Shown: positions 7,761 through 15,051, counted from the first letter of the stretch. The stretch is 20,658 nt of DNA from a virus (IMGVR_UViG_3300047560_001945:1-20658), one strand, 5' to 3'. A program made the numbers and translations. The notes: generated by a model not told the origin, from the letters alone.

Positions 7761-8713
7761 AAGTAGCAATTCTATTCCCTCGACTCGACGTTACGTTCAA
7801 GGAAGGTCCTGTTCCTGAAGCTCGTGGAGCTATTCCTGAAATCCGTGTTCACTGGCAGAACATGGGCAATCGACTTCTTCATCGTCATCGCACGAAGGGC
7901 GATCAAGTCGAATTCATTGAAAAGCCACTTTGGCAGTTTACTCCAGAGTTCGTAGAATCTCTTGATGCAGATATCGTATATATCCCACACAAGTCGACAG
8001 ATACGTTTCCGGTCCGCGATAAGATTGTTCGCTACTATATGCAATCAGTGTTTCCGTGGCAGTTCTATATCGACTCAAAGGGATTCGCTGGCGGCGCTTC
8101 GTGCTATCCATTTCTAATTGACAAGAATCGTGAAGTTCCACATGGTAGTTTCTACTCTCAGATGCAAGCTCGCGCTGCATTGGGAGGAAGCAAGTTTGAA
8201 CAACCGCCTTCTCAGAAACTGAACTTACCAGAAGAGTTTTTCTTCTTTCCGTGCCAAATTCCACACGACGAAACGATCAAATATCACTCAAATGTTTCCG
8301 TTTTGGATGCTCTAGTCGCTACCTGTAAGGCCACTGAAAGACTAAATAAACCACTAATCGTTAAGGGCCACCCTGTTAATCCAGGAAGTATGGCTCCGCT
8401 GTATCAGGCAGCAAGTCAGTTTAACCACGTCATTTGGGTTAACGACATTTCTATCCACGATCTAATCCCCAAAGCTAAAGCTGTTATTGTTGTTAATTCG
8501 GGAACGGGTATGGAAACACTGTTGCATAAGACACCAGTTGTTACATTTGGTAGATGTGAGTATGATTGTGTGAGTAACAGAGCTACGACTGATAATATCG
8601 TCGATATCCTCAAGGATCCTAAATTCGACGAGAAGGCTGTACGAGCGTTTTTCGAGTCATGGTATGAATGGACCTATGACACAAGAAGCGGTAAATCTTT
8701 CGAACGACTTTAG
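7757..8713 (+). CDS. KpsC/KpsS-like capsule (Kdo) transferase-family protein
   Basis: 318 residues with ATG 7757 in an ATGA overlap; the frame is open further upstream to 7715, but homologous-looking sequence begins MKVAILFPRLDV. The C-terminal half has the marks of the capsule-synthesis family (Capsule_synth; KpsC/KpsS, LpsZ): LIVKGHPVNPGS, the switch VIVVNSGTGMETLLHKTPVVTFGRCEYD (the NSGTG at 247-251 and the following PVVTFG). In bacteria these are GT-B-like beta-Kdo transferases that build the capsule lipid linker in Gram-negatives, including the K antigens of Sinorhizobium. A phage copy suggests remodelling of host surface polysaccharide. The substrate cannot be read from the sequence. 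Confidence 0.78.
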   Translation: MKVAILFPRLDVTFKEGPVPEARGAIPEIRVHWQNMGNRLLHRHRTKGDQVEFIEKPLWQFTPEFVESLDADIVYIPHKSTDTFPVRDKIVRYYMQSVFPWQFYIDSKGFAGGASCYPFLIDKNREVPHGSFYSQMQARAALGGSKFEQPPSQKLNLPEEFFFFPCQIPHDETIKYHSNVSVLDALVATCKATERLNKPLIVKGHPVNPGSMAPLYQAASQFNHVIWVNDISIHDLIPKAKAVIVVNSGTGMETLLHKTPVVTFGRCEYDCVSNRATTDNIVDILKDPKFDEKAVRAFFESWYEWTYDTRSGKSFERL

Positions 8714-8724
8714 GAGTAATGAAA

Positions 8725-9090
8725 ATGGCATATTGGGGTTATCATCTAATTTTAGATTGCGCTGAACTGGATCATGCTTGCATTACCAGTGAGAATACCA
8801 TTTATAATTTCGTCAAGCGACTTGTTCAAGAGATTGATATGGTTCCTTATGGCGAGCCACAGATTGTAAACTTTGGATCTGGTAACAAGGCTGGATATAC
8901 TCTTGTCCAGCTGATCGAAACGTCGAACATTTGTGCCCACTTTGTTCCTGATGATGGAATGGGTGGCAATGCTATGTATCTTGACGTTTTTTCATGTAAG
9001 GAGTATGATGATCAGGTTGTTATCAATCTGGTTAAGCAATTCTTCGGCGCTAAGTATGTGCGTCCGAATTATCTAACTCGACAAGCCTAA
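8725..9090 (+). CDS. SpeD-like pyruvoyl-dependent decarboxylase (AdoMetDC family)
   Basis: 121 residues from ATG 8725. AGGAG (8712-8716) is 8 bases away, whereas the earlier ATG 8719 would be only 2 bases from it. The protein has the short-form AdoMetDC layout: GYHLILDC, EIDMVPYGEP, NKAGYTLVQLIETSNICAH and YLDVFSCKEYD. The residues expected for self-cleavage and catalysis can be placed: Ser67 (pyruvoyl precursor) after E-T, His72 five residues later, Cys91 in VFSC. AdoMetDC makes decarboxylated SAM for spermidine synthesis. Phage SpeD homologues are known to have been recruited to decarboxylate arginine or ornithine, so the substrate must be tested. The cleavage context ETS-N differs from the usual ES-H. 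It follows the capsule-like gene by a few bases. Confidence 0.85.
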   Translation: MAYWGYHLILDCAELDHACITSENTIYNFVKRLVQEIDMVPYGEPQIVNFGSGNKAGYTLVQLIETSNICAHFVPDDGMGGNAMYLDVFSCKEYDDQVVINLVKQFFGAKYVRPNYLTRQA

Positions 9091-9102
9091 TAGGAGTGGA
9101 GA

Positions 9103-9708
9103 ATGATTATGGCTGCTGATGACTATGATGATATGGATAACTGGGAAGTTAAGCAACACGCTAAGGTAAGTAAAAAGAGGATCGGTTCAATTGTTCCTGC
9201 TGTTAAGTTTAAGATCCGCGTTCGCGACGACAGTATCGAGGGACCCAATCCTTATCGTTGGGATGATCTGACTTCTTATCAGATCTTTGGTGGCAAGCGA
9301 GTTATCGTATTCTCACTTCCAGGCGCATTTACGCCAACCTGTTCAACGATGCAGCTTCCTGGTTTCGAAGAAAAGTATGATCAGTTCAGACAAGAACACG
9401 GTATCGACGAAATCTACTGTTTGTCTGTTAACGACGCATTCACGATGAATGCTTGGGCAAAAGCTCAAGGCATTAAGAATGTAAAAGTCATTCCAGATGG
9501 TAACATGGATTTTACGCATGGAATGCGCATGACTGTTGACAAGAGCAATCTTGGTTTTGGTGATCGTAGCTGGCGTTATGCTATGATTGTCAATAACGGT
9601 ATCATCGAAGCATGGTTCGAAGAGCCAGGATTCATGAATAACTGCGAGACTGATCCGTATGGCGAAACGTCTCCAGAAAAAATCATGGACTGGTTAAACT
9701 GGAAATGA
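9103..9708 (+). CDS. Peroxiredoxin (Prx5-like)
   Basis: 201 residues. AGGAG (9092-9096) precedes ATG 9103. The active-site motif PGAFTPTCST carries the peroxidatic cysteine C80. The rest (GGKRVIVFSLPG, LPGFEEKYDQF, IYCLSVNDAFTMNAWAK, VIPDGNMDFTHGM, WRYAMIVNNGIIEAWF) is typical of Prx5/hybrid-type enzymes that reduce hydrogen and organic peroxides. C181 (MNNCETDP) is a possible resolving cysteine. The first 27 residues are an acidic extension without a signal peptide, so a cytosolic enzyme is expected. Phage peroxiredoxins are uncommon; here it could protect against host or plant-derived oxidative stress. A tRNA gene follows after 9 bases. Confidence 0.92.
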   Translation: MIMAADDYDDMDNWEVKQHAKVSKKRIGSIVPAVKFKIRVRDDSIEGPNPYRWDDLTSYQIFGGKRVIVFSLPGAFTPTCSTMQLPGFEEKYDQFRQEHGIDEIYCLSVNDAFTMNAWAKAQGIKNVKVIPDGNMDFTHGMRMTVDKSNLGFGDRSWRYAMIVNNGIIEAWFEEPGFMNNCETDPYGETSPEKIMDWLNWK

Positions 9709-9717
9709 AAAAGAATT

Positions 9718-9792
9718 GCGGGTATAACTCAGGGGTAGAGTGTCAGCCTTCCAAGCTGTTCGTCGCAGGTTCGAATCCTGTTGCCCGCTCCA
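9718..9792 (+). tRNA. tRNA-Gly(TCC)
   Basis: 75 bases with encoded CCA. Acceptor GCGGGTA/TGCCCGC, D-arm AACTCAGGGGTAGAGT, anticodon loop CTTCCAA (anticodon TCC), T-arm GCAGG-TTCGAAT-CCTGT. It stands alone between the peroxiredoxin and porin genes. Confidence 0.95.
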
Positions 9793-9795
9793 AAT

Positions 9796-9826
9796 ATCGC
9801 GAATGGTTAGAAATAGCCATCGCGAT
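9796..9826 (+). other. Hairpin between tRNA-Gly and porin promoter
   Basis: ATCGCG-a-ATGG (9796-9806) is complementary to CCAT-CGCGAT (9817-9826) with one bulged A and a 10-base A-rich loop. There is no T-run, so it is more likely a processing or protection hairpin than a terminator. The 63-residue frame crossing it is an artefact of the tRNA. Confidence 0.5.
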
Positions 9827-9852
9827 TGCTATCTGTAACTGGATGGCAATTG

Positions 9853-9881
9853 TTGCAGGTGCTGTCCTGCTAATATATAAT
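9853..9881 (+). promoter_or_regulatory. Promoter candidate for porin gene
   Basis: TTGCAG at 9853-9858, 17-bp spacer, TATAAT at 9876-9881, about 24 bases before the porin ATG, with AAGGAG in between. The -35 is less perfect than the CTTGACAA class and lacks its flanking bases, so it may be read at another time or strength. Confidence 0.6.
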
Positions 9882-9905
9882 GTGTTCATCAACTAAGGAG
9901 TAGAA

Positions 9906-11276
9906 ATGAAAAAGACACTAACAGCTCTGGCTCTTCTTGCCTCCACCAGCATTGCTGGTGCGGTAGATCTGCCATCTGGAAAGGCTCAACCTCAGGCGCC
10001 AGCAAACTATGTTAAGGTTTGCGATGCTTATGGTGCAGGCTTTTTCTATATCCCTGGTACGGACTCTTGCTTGCGCGTGGGCGGCATGATTCGTCAGGAC
10101 TTTGCTTATGTTCCGTCTGGTGATACCTACAAGGTGACTGCTGGAGCTAAGGCAATCAGCACATACGGTGCTGGTCAGAATACAACTGGTTGGGAAACTC
10201 GCGGTCGTATTGATCTCGATGCTCGCACACCAACCGACTTCGGTACTGTAAGAACAGCTGCTGGTATTCGATTCAGCCGTTCTTCTGGTACTCTTGCTGA
10301 CGTAGCAAATCCAACAGGTGCTTCGCAGTCTGCAACGACTACGACTCCTATCATGGAATATGCTTACATTCAGTTCGCTGGTATCACTGCTGGTGCTTCG
10401 AGAGACAACTTCTCGTTCATGCCAAGCGCAGTTTACTCAGCACAGCACTGGGCATCGTTCATCATCAATCCTAAGCAGCTTGCTTACACAGCTACCTTCG
10501 GTGGTGGTCTGAGTGCAACTGTTGCTGTTCAGGATGCTACTGATACGGCAATTGCTCCTGTTGATGGTGTAAATGCTACTACGACTTACTATGCTCCACA
10601 GAACGAAAAGAATCTTAATCTCGTAGGCAACGTCCGTTGGGATCAGCCTTGGGGTTCAGTTCAGGTTATGGGTGCTGGTCGTCAAGCACAGGTTCTTGAC
10701 ACAACTGGTCTGACTTATGATCAGACTAAGAATGTATGGGCAGCTGGTGCTGGTGCTAAGATCAACCTGCCATTCACTGGTCATAAGGATAACGCTCTGT
10801 GGCTCACAGGTGCTTATGCTGACGGTATGACTGAATACACTACAGCTTATGGCTCAAACAAGATTGCTAACTGGAAACGCGATCTGAATGGCTGGCAGTT
10901 CAATCAGCCTTCAGTTATCGCTTACAGCACTGGCATCGAATCTGTTAAGTCATGGAATGCTGCTGCTCTTTATCAGCACTGGCTGACTGACAAGTATCGT
11001 ATCAATGCGTTTGGTTCATACGGTCAGATCCAGGCTCCAGAAACAGCTAAGGCTCTGGTGTTCGATGCTAAGAAGGGCTTCGGTGATGCTACTGTTTGGT
11101 CAGTCGGTTCAAACTTCGCTTGGCTTCCTACAAAGGATTTCGAGCTTGGTGTTGAAGGCATCTACTCAAACATGAAGCAGGATGTCCGTTATACGCTCGC
11201 TTCTTCAACGAACAAGGTTGAAAAGGAAAGCGATAACAACTGGACTATGCGTCTTCGCGCAGAACGTCGCTTCTGA
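9906..11276 (+). CDS. Rhizobiales-type outer-membrane porin (Porin_2 family)
   Basis: 456 residues, full length. A Sec signal peptide ends at about A19 (AIAGA|VDLP-type cut after STSIAGA). The mature N-terminus has the signature VCDAYGAGFFYIPGTDSCLRVGG with C39 and C55, shared with Brucella Omp2b and rhizobial RopA-type porins, followed by alternating beta-barrel strands and a terminal Phe (LRAERRF), as required for outer-membrane insertion. GC and codon use resemble the surrounding phage genes, not a recent host insert. It has its own promoter (9853-9881) and AAGGAG Shine-Dalgarno. Such porins are 16-stranded trimeric diffusion channels. In a phage it could replace the host receptor porin (superinfection exclusion), change permeability, or be a decoy. 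The related precedent is the porin gene of lambdoid phage PA-2. Confidence 0.92.
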   Translation: MKKTLTALALLASTSIAGAVDLPSGKAQPQAPANYVKVCDAYGAGFFYIPGTDSCLRVGGMIRQDFAYVPSGDTYKVTAGAKAISTYGAGQNTTGWETRGRIDLDARTPTDFGTVRTAAGIRFSRSSGTLADVANPTGASQSATTTTPIMEYAYIQFAGITAGASRDNFSFMPSAVYSAQHWASFIINPKQLAYTATFGGGLSATVAVQDATDTAIAPVDGVNATTTYYAPQNEKNLNLVGNVRWDQPWGSVQVMGAGRQAQVLDTTGLTYDQTKNVWAAGAGAKINLPFTGHKDNALWLTGAYADGMTEYTTAYGSNKIANWKRDLNGWQFNQPSVIAYSTGIESVKSWNAAALYQHWLTDKYRINAFGSYGQIQAPETAKALVFDAKKGFGDATVWSVGSNFAWLPTKDFELGVEGIYSNMKQDVRYTLASSTNKVEKESDNNWTMRLRAERRF

Positions 11277-11395
11277 TGATTAAGGCTGCATACGTCTGTG
11301 CAGCCTTATTATTCCTAATGGCTGGATTGTTGCTTTGGATAGCATACGGTCCAGCCATTTTCTTTGCAATGCAGACGCTATATAATATGTGTTAG
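11276..11395 (+). CDS. 39-residue hydrophobic micro-ORF coupled to porin
   Basis: The porin stop and an ATG overlap as TGATG (11274-11278). The frame then runs 39 codons to TAG 11393-11395, ending on the first base of the following tRNA. The product is one long hydrophobic stretch (YVCAALLFLMAGLLLWIAYG, then PAIFFAM), a plausible single-pass or hairpin membrane micro-protein with Cys8 and a terminal Cys. No independent Shine-Dalgarno exists beyond the end of the porin gene, so reinitiation would be needed. Its first codons lie in a strong inverted repeat (11281-11308), which may instead be a terminator. Real gene or chance frame is undecided. Confidence 0.4.
   Translation: MIKAAYVCAALLFLMAGLLLWIAYGPAIFFAMQTLYNMC
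11281..11308 (+). terminator. Hairpin after porin, possible terminator
   Basis: TAAGGCTGCA (11281-11290) pairs perfectly with TGCAGCCTTA (11299-11308) across an 8-base loop, followed by TTATTCCT. The stem is strong but the U-tract is poor, so termination may be partial and allow read-through to the tRNA. Confidence 0.55.
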
Positions 11396-11472
11396 CCCAT
11401 GTAGGCCAACAGGTTAGAGTCAGCGGACTTAAAATCCGCACAGTGTCAGTTCGAATCTGACCATGGGCACCA
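11395..11472 (+). tRNA. tRNA with Leu(TAA) anticodon, class I shape
   Basis: 78 bases with CCA. Acceptor GCCCATG/CATGGGC, anticodon stem GCGGA/TCCGC enclosing CTTAAAA (anticodon TAA), T-arm GTCAG-TTCGAAT-CTGAC. The variable region is only about 5 bases, whereas bacterial tRNA-Leu has a long variable arm. It would read UUA if charged with leucine, but its charging identity is uncertain. Confidence 0.85.
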
Positions 11473-11476
11473 TTTT

Positions 11477-12601
11477 ATGATCACGTTCAATCCTGATAAG
11501 TTTGGTTTCTATTCTGTAGGATCGCAATCAACCTACAGTAAATATGAAGCATTCGAACTATCAAGAACATCAAACGTTCCTGTTGTATGGAATTTCAACG
11601 ACAACATCTTTAGCAAGATGGACTGGAAAAAAGAGCCAGAGACTGATCTATGGGAGATGTATAAGCAACGAGCGAGGCAGATCCGTGAAGCATATGATTA
11701 TGTGGTACTTTGGTACAGCGGCGGTAGTGATAGTCACAACATTCTTATGGCGTGGTTAGAAGCTGGACTAAAGATCGACGAGATTGCTACGACTTGGAAC
11801 TATCAGGCGACAGGTAACTATCAGAATCACTACAATGCAGAAATCACAAATGTTGTTCTTCCCGATATCAAGAAACTAAAAGACGCTGGATACGACTTCA
11901 ACTTTCGCATTGTAGATATCAGCCAGTTTGTGGTTGATCTATTCGATACATGGAAACTAGATTTCGAATACAATGTCAACTTCCACTTCTCACCCAATAA
12001 TCCAGCAAAGCATCTCTTTCGTGAAAAGATTGATGACTACAAGAATCTAATTGCTCAAGGTAAAAAGCTGTGTTTCGTTTGGGGTAAAGAAAAGCCTGCT
12101 ATCATTCGAGAGAACGGAAAACACTACTTCGTGTTCACCGACAATATCGACAACACAGTTGGTCCTTATGTTCAACGCAATTACTATAAGGGCTGGTATG
12201 ATGAGCTATTCTACTGGACTCCAGATTTTCCTGAGTTACCAATCAAGCAAGCTCATGTCTTGAACAACTTCATCAAGTATTGCGAAGATCGTAATCTGTT
12301 CGAATCAATCAACGAAGAACGTTTCCAACCAAACGGATTTTCTAATCGCTTTGATATGCATCTGAAAGATCCGTATGTAAAAACGGTTCTGTATCCCAAG
12401 TGGTCGAATGACATTTTCTGTAATGGTAAAACAGCTTCGTTCACATATAGTATCAGAGATAGCTGGTTCCTAAAAGGCAATCTAGATGCGACAGCTAGAT
12501 ATATGCAGATATCGGATTCTTACTTCAAACACGTCGACTCTGAGAACAAAACTCGTAGAAGTATCCGTCCACAATTCAGTCAAAGGTATTGGATAGAATA
12601 A
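11477..12601 (+). CDS. PP-loop ATP pyrophosphatase-fold protein
   Basis: 374 residues. The PP-loop SGGSDS (81-86, in VVLWYSGGSDSHNILMAWLE) is the ATP-binding motif of N-type ATP pyrophosphatases (QueC, TilS/ThiI, asparagine synthetase C-domain, PAPS reductase). These adenylate a carbonyl or sulfur acceptor. The remaining 290 residues are rich in aromatic residues and do not match one of these enzymes by eye; there is no Cys array as in QueC and no signature of TilS. Similar proteins of unknown role are common in phages of marine and soil alphaproteobacteria. It opens the operon that ends with a radical SAM gene. TAATG couples it to the next gene. No Shine-Dalgarno is seen before ATG 11477, which lies 4 bases after the tRNA. 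Confidence 0.78.
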   Translation: MITFNPDKFGFYSVGSQSTYSKYEAFELSRTSNVPVVWNFNDNIFSKMDWKKEPETDLWEMYKQRARQIREAYDYVVLWYSGGSDSHNILMAWLEAGLKIDEIATTWNYQATGNYQNHYNAEITNVVLPDIKKLKDAGYDFNFRIVDISQFVVDLFDTWKLDFEYNVNFHFSPNNPAKHLFREKIDDYKNLIAQGKKLCFVWGKEKPAIIRENGKHYFVFTDNIDNTVGPYVQRNYYKGWYDELFYWTPDFPELPIKQAHVLNNFIKYCEDRNLFESINEERFQPNGFSNRFDMHLKDPYVKTVLYPKWSNDIFCNGKTASFTYSIRDSWFLKGNLDATARYMQISDSYFKHVDSENKTRRSIRPQFSQRYWIE

Positions 12602-12825
12602 TGTTCACTGAAACATATAAAAGAACTGTTGCTAAGATTATCACATGGCGAGTTCTGCTCACATGTGTTAACTTTACATATACATATGTTGTTACTGGTG
12701 ATTGGAAAGCTGGTCTAGCTGTAGCAGGTCTTGCCGCTATCTTCAATTCATTCATCTACTATCTACACGAGCGCGGATGGAATCTTATCAAATGGGGACG
12801 CGATGATCGTAGAGAACAAGAATAA
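12601..12825 (+). CDS. DUF2061 small membrane protein
   Basis: 74 residues from ATG 12601 (TAATG overlap). The pattern TYKRTVAKIITWRVL, VVTGDWKAGLAVAGLAAI, then YYLHERGWNLIKWG is that of DUF2061, a two-helix inner-membrane protein (KTxTWRxxAxxxT...GxxxxAxxxxxxExxxKxxLYYxHERxW). Its function is unknown, and it is often next to sulfur or cofactor genes in bacteria. Here it sits between PP-loop and oxygenase-like genes, perhaps anchoring the pathway at the membrane. Confidence 0.85.
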   Translation: MFTETYKRTVAKIITWRVLLTCVNFTYTYVVTGDWKAGLAVAGLAAIFNSFIYYLHERGWNLIKWGRDDRREQE

Positions 12826-13597
12826 TCTAACTCGTATGCGAGCTGAAGAAGCTGTGGAAGTGTTTGGTACTCCCGAATACACCGAGCTTGAACGAGCATA
12901 CGGAAAATATCTACTTGTTCCTTTTGCTATTCCAAAGATCGTACCACATGACATAGAAAAGTTTGTGGATTTCTATGATCGTAATGCTAAGTTTGCACTG
13001 AAGATGAAAGAAGATATCGCCGAAGATTTTCTGAAGAATGATCGACCAGAAGGTAAAACACCGTATCGTTCTATCGACAGTTGCGAAGCTACTTCCAGAA
13101 TGATCTGGGGTAAGAACTATGTGCCAGAAATCTTCACAGAGTTTCCAGAGATATTTGATCAGATTCATGACAATCTACCATTTCTAGATCGCGGATTCAT
13201 GTGGACTATGTGGTCGAGCGACAAAGATATTATCCCGCATCGCGACATGCGATCGATGCTTGATATGCCAATTCGTTTGCGCGTTATGTTGTATGATGAC
13301 AACCCAACAGAAACGCTAAGTCTGCATCTTGCTCCTGTAGATAAGCCTATCGTTGGTCCTTGGAAAATCGACATTCCCGAAGATACGAATTCATTCGCAT
13401 GGAATAATCTTCGCACGAGACACGAAAGCAAAAAGTATGAAGGTCATAAGAAAATTCTCATGATAGGTTTTGCGAACTATCCAGGTAAAAAGATGAATCA
13501 GTATGTTGATCTTTTGGATCGAAGTATCGGTCGTTATCATAATCGTCTATTGATAGACAAATTCACAACAGCTTCAGACTATATCAACGGAGTCTAA
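12803..13597 (+). CDS. Possible Fe(II)/2OG-dependent oxygenase-like protein
   Basis: 264 residues from ATG 12803, overlapping the DUF2061 gene by 23 bases. ATG 12836, after that stop, is an alternative; no Shine-Dalgarno decides. IIPHRDMR gives an H-x-D metal motif, and about 60 residues further NNLRTRHESKKYEGHKKILMIGF gives the distal His followed by basic residues that would bind 2-oxoglutarate, in a cupin-like strand pattern (IRLRVMLYDDN...FAWNN). The order and spacing fit a double-stranded beta-helix oxygenase such as Asp/Pro hydroxylase-like phage proteins. The call is an inference. The other motifs are unrecognised. It lies directly before the radical SAM gene with 1 intervening base after its stop. 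Confidence 0.6.
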   Translation: MIVENKNNLTRMRAEEAVEVFGTPEYTELERAYGKYLLVPFAIPKIVPHDIEKFVDFYDRNAKFALKMKEDIAEDFLKNDRPEGKTPYRSIDSCEATSRMIWGKNYVPEIFTEFPEIFDQIHDNLPFLDRGFMWTMWSSDKDIIPHRDMRSMLDMPIRLRVMLYDDNPTETLSLHLAPVDKPIVGPWKIDIPEDTNSFAWNNLRTRHESKKYEGHKKILMIGFANYPGKKMNQYVDLLDRSIGRYHNRLLIDKFTTASDYINGV

Positions 13598-13598
13598 A

Positions 13599-14999
13599 AT
13601 GAGTTTCACTAAAGACACATTCTGCACGATGCCTTGGTCGTCAATCCTAATTCTTCCATCGGGTGATTTCAAGATTTGCTGCTTCACTGGTCACACGTTG
13701 CCTAACGGCGGCGATTCACATGGTATCTCGATCGACGATAGTGGTCAGACTATGAACGTTCTGACGCATTCTATTCTTGATGCGATCAACTCAAAGTTCC
13801 ACAAAGAAATTCGTTTAGCCCAGTCAAAAGGCGAACGTCATCCGATCTGTAAAGTCTGCTGGGATCGTGACGATGCTGCTAATCGTCAGGGTGTTCTGTC
13901 GACTTCACTTCGTGTCGTGCGTTCTTACTATCAGAACGTAGAAGGAGCAAATAACAAAGAACAGAATGGATACAGACGTATTGGGGGTCATCCACTTGTT
14001 GGATCAGCTACACCAGAGAATGCCGTCGATTTCTTATCGAATCCTGAGACTGGTGAGATTAAGCCAATCATGCCGATCTCACTCGACATTCGCTTCAGCA
14101 ATCTCTGCAATGCGAAGTGTGTTATGTGCGAGCCGCTCTATTCAACTCTCTGGTACGAAGACCATGAGAAGGTAACGGGTAGCGATGTATTCAATACGGG
14201 TATGCGCAAATGGAAGATCGAAAAGACTCCAAAGGTTATGGGTGGCTATACCTACTCTTCCGATATGCCTGAGTGGCGTGACGATCCCCGTTGGTGGAAA
14301 CAGCTGGACGAGCTTGCTCCTCATCTTGCTCATGTCTATATCACAGGTGGCGAGCCATTCCTTCAGCCTCAGCACGATGTGTTCCTTGATCGTTTGATCG
14401 AAGCTGACTATGCGAAGAACATCGTTCTTGAATACGATACGAATCTCAGCGTCATCAATAAGAAAATCCTCGAGCGCCTATCAAAGTTCAAGGACATCAT
14501 CCTTCGTATCTCGACGGACGACATTCAGGAAAGATACAATCTCATCCGCTTCCCGCTGAAGTTCGATACACTCCTGAACAATATGTCGATGCTCAAGGAC
14601 TACGGTCTCGACAAGAACGTAGATACGATCACGACTTGCATTGGTATCTATTCATTGTATGCGCCTATGCGTATGCACGAATTCTTTTCGCCGATGGGAT
14701 ACGATAGATACTTCATTCGTATCTTGCGTTCACCGAAACCTGTGGATATGGCTTATCTGCCGCGCAAGGTCAAGGAAAAGATCATCCGCGACTACGACAC
14801 GAACAATTCACTTCCTCACTTCCATAAGACCCACATCTCAGGCTATCTGAAGAACAACATCGACCTCGTGAGCGATGAAGAAGGTCGTCAGCATATTGCA
14901 TCGTTCGTCCGATATATGGAAGCTCTGGATCGCACCCGTGGTACGAACTGGAAAGAAACGTTCCCAGAAATCGTCGAGCTACTGAAGCTGGCATACTGA
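13599..14999 (+). CDS. Radical SAM protein with twitch/SPASM-like N-terminus
   Basis: 466 residues; GGAG at 13589-13592 and ATG 13599. The core has FSNLCNAKCVMCEP with the [4Fe-4S] ligands C170-x3-C174-x2-C177 and the SAM-binding YITGGEPFLQP (GGEP, 250-253). The N-terminus carries extra Cys: C9 (FCTMPW), C27-C28 and C84-x2-C87 (CKVCW), resembling an auxiliary-cluster twitch domain placed before the core. Twitch/SPASM enzymes often modify peptides (RiPP), proteins or sugars. A substrate is not visible; no precursor-peptide gene was found adjacent. It is the last gene of the PP-loop operon and is followed by a strong terminator. Similar radical SAM proteins occur in other large phages with unknown roles. 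Confidence 0.93.
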   Translation: MSFTKDTFCTMPWSSILILPSGDFKICCFTGHTLPNGGDSHGISIDDSGQTMNVLTHSILDAINSKFHKEIRLAQSKGERHPICKVCWDRDDAANRQGVLSTSLRVVRSYYQNVEGANNKEQNGYRRIGGHPLVGSATPENAVDFLSNPETGEIKPIMPISLDIRFSNLCNAKCVMCEPLYSTLWYEDHEKVTGSDVFNTGMRKWKIEKTPKVMGGYTYSSDMPEWRDDPRWWKQLDELAPHLAHVYITGGEPFLQPQHDVFLDRLIEADYAKNIVLEYDTNLSVINKKILERLSKFKDIILRISTDDIQERYNLIRFPLKFDTLLNNMSMLKDYGLDKNVDTITTCIGIYSLYAPMRMHEFFSPMGYDRYFIRILRSPKPVDMAYLPRKVKEKIIRDYDTNNSLPHFHKTHISGYLKNNIDLVSDEEGRQHIASFVRYMEALDRTRGTNWKETFPEIVELLKLAY

Positions 15000-15021
15000 G
15001 CAAATCCTTAGCTGTCTAATC

Positions 15022-15051
15022 AAAACGGGGGCCACAAACCCCCGTTTTTTT
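15022..15051 (+). terminator. Strong rho-independent terminator
   Basis: AAAACGGGGG (15022-15031), loop CCACAAA, CCCCCGTTTT (15039-15048) and a continuing T-run to 15051. This closes the operon ahead of the small-gene region. Confidence 0.95.

Noticed and set aside
9705-9896. 63-residue frame over tRNA-Gly and the following hairpin
   Set aside because: Its first third is the tRNA itself and there is no ribosome site; the hydrophobic end is compositional.
11358-11386. Promoter for the Leu-type tRNA using TATAAT at 11381
   Set aside because: No recognisable -35 lies 16-18 bp upstream, and the bases are also the end of the micro-ORF.
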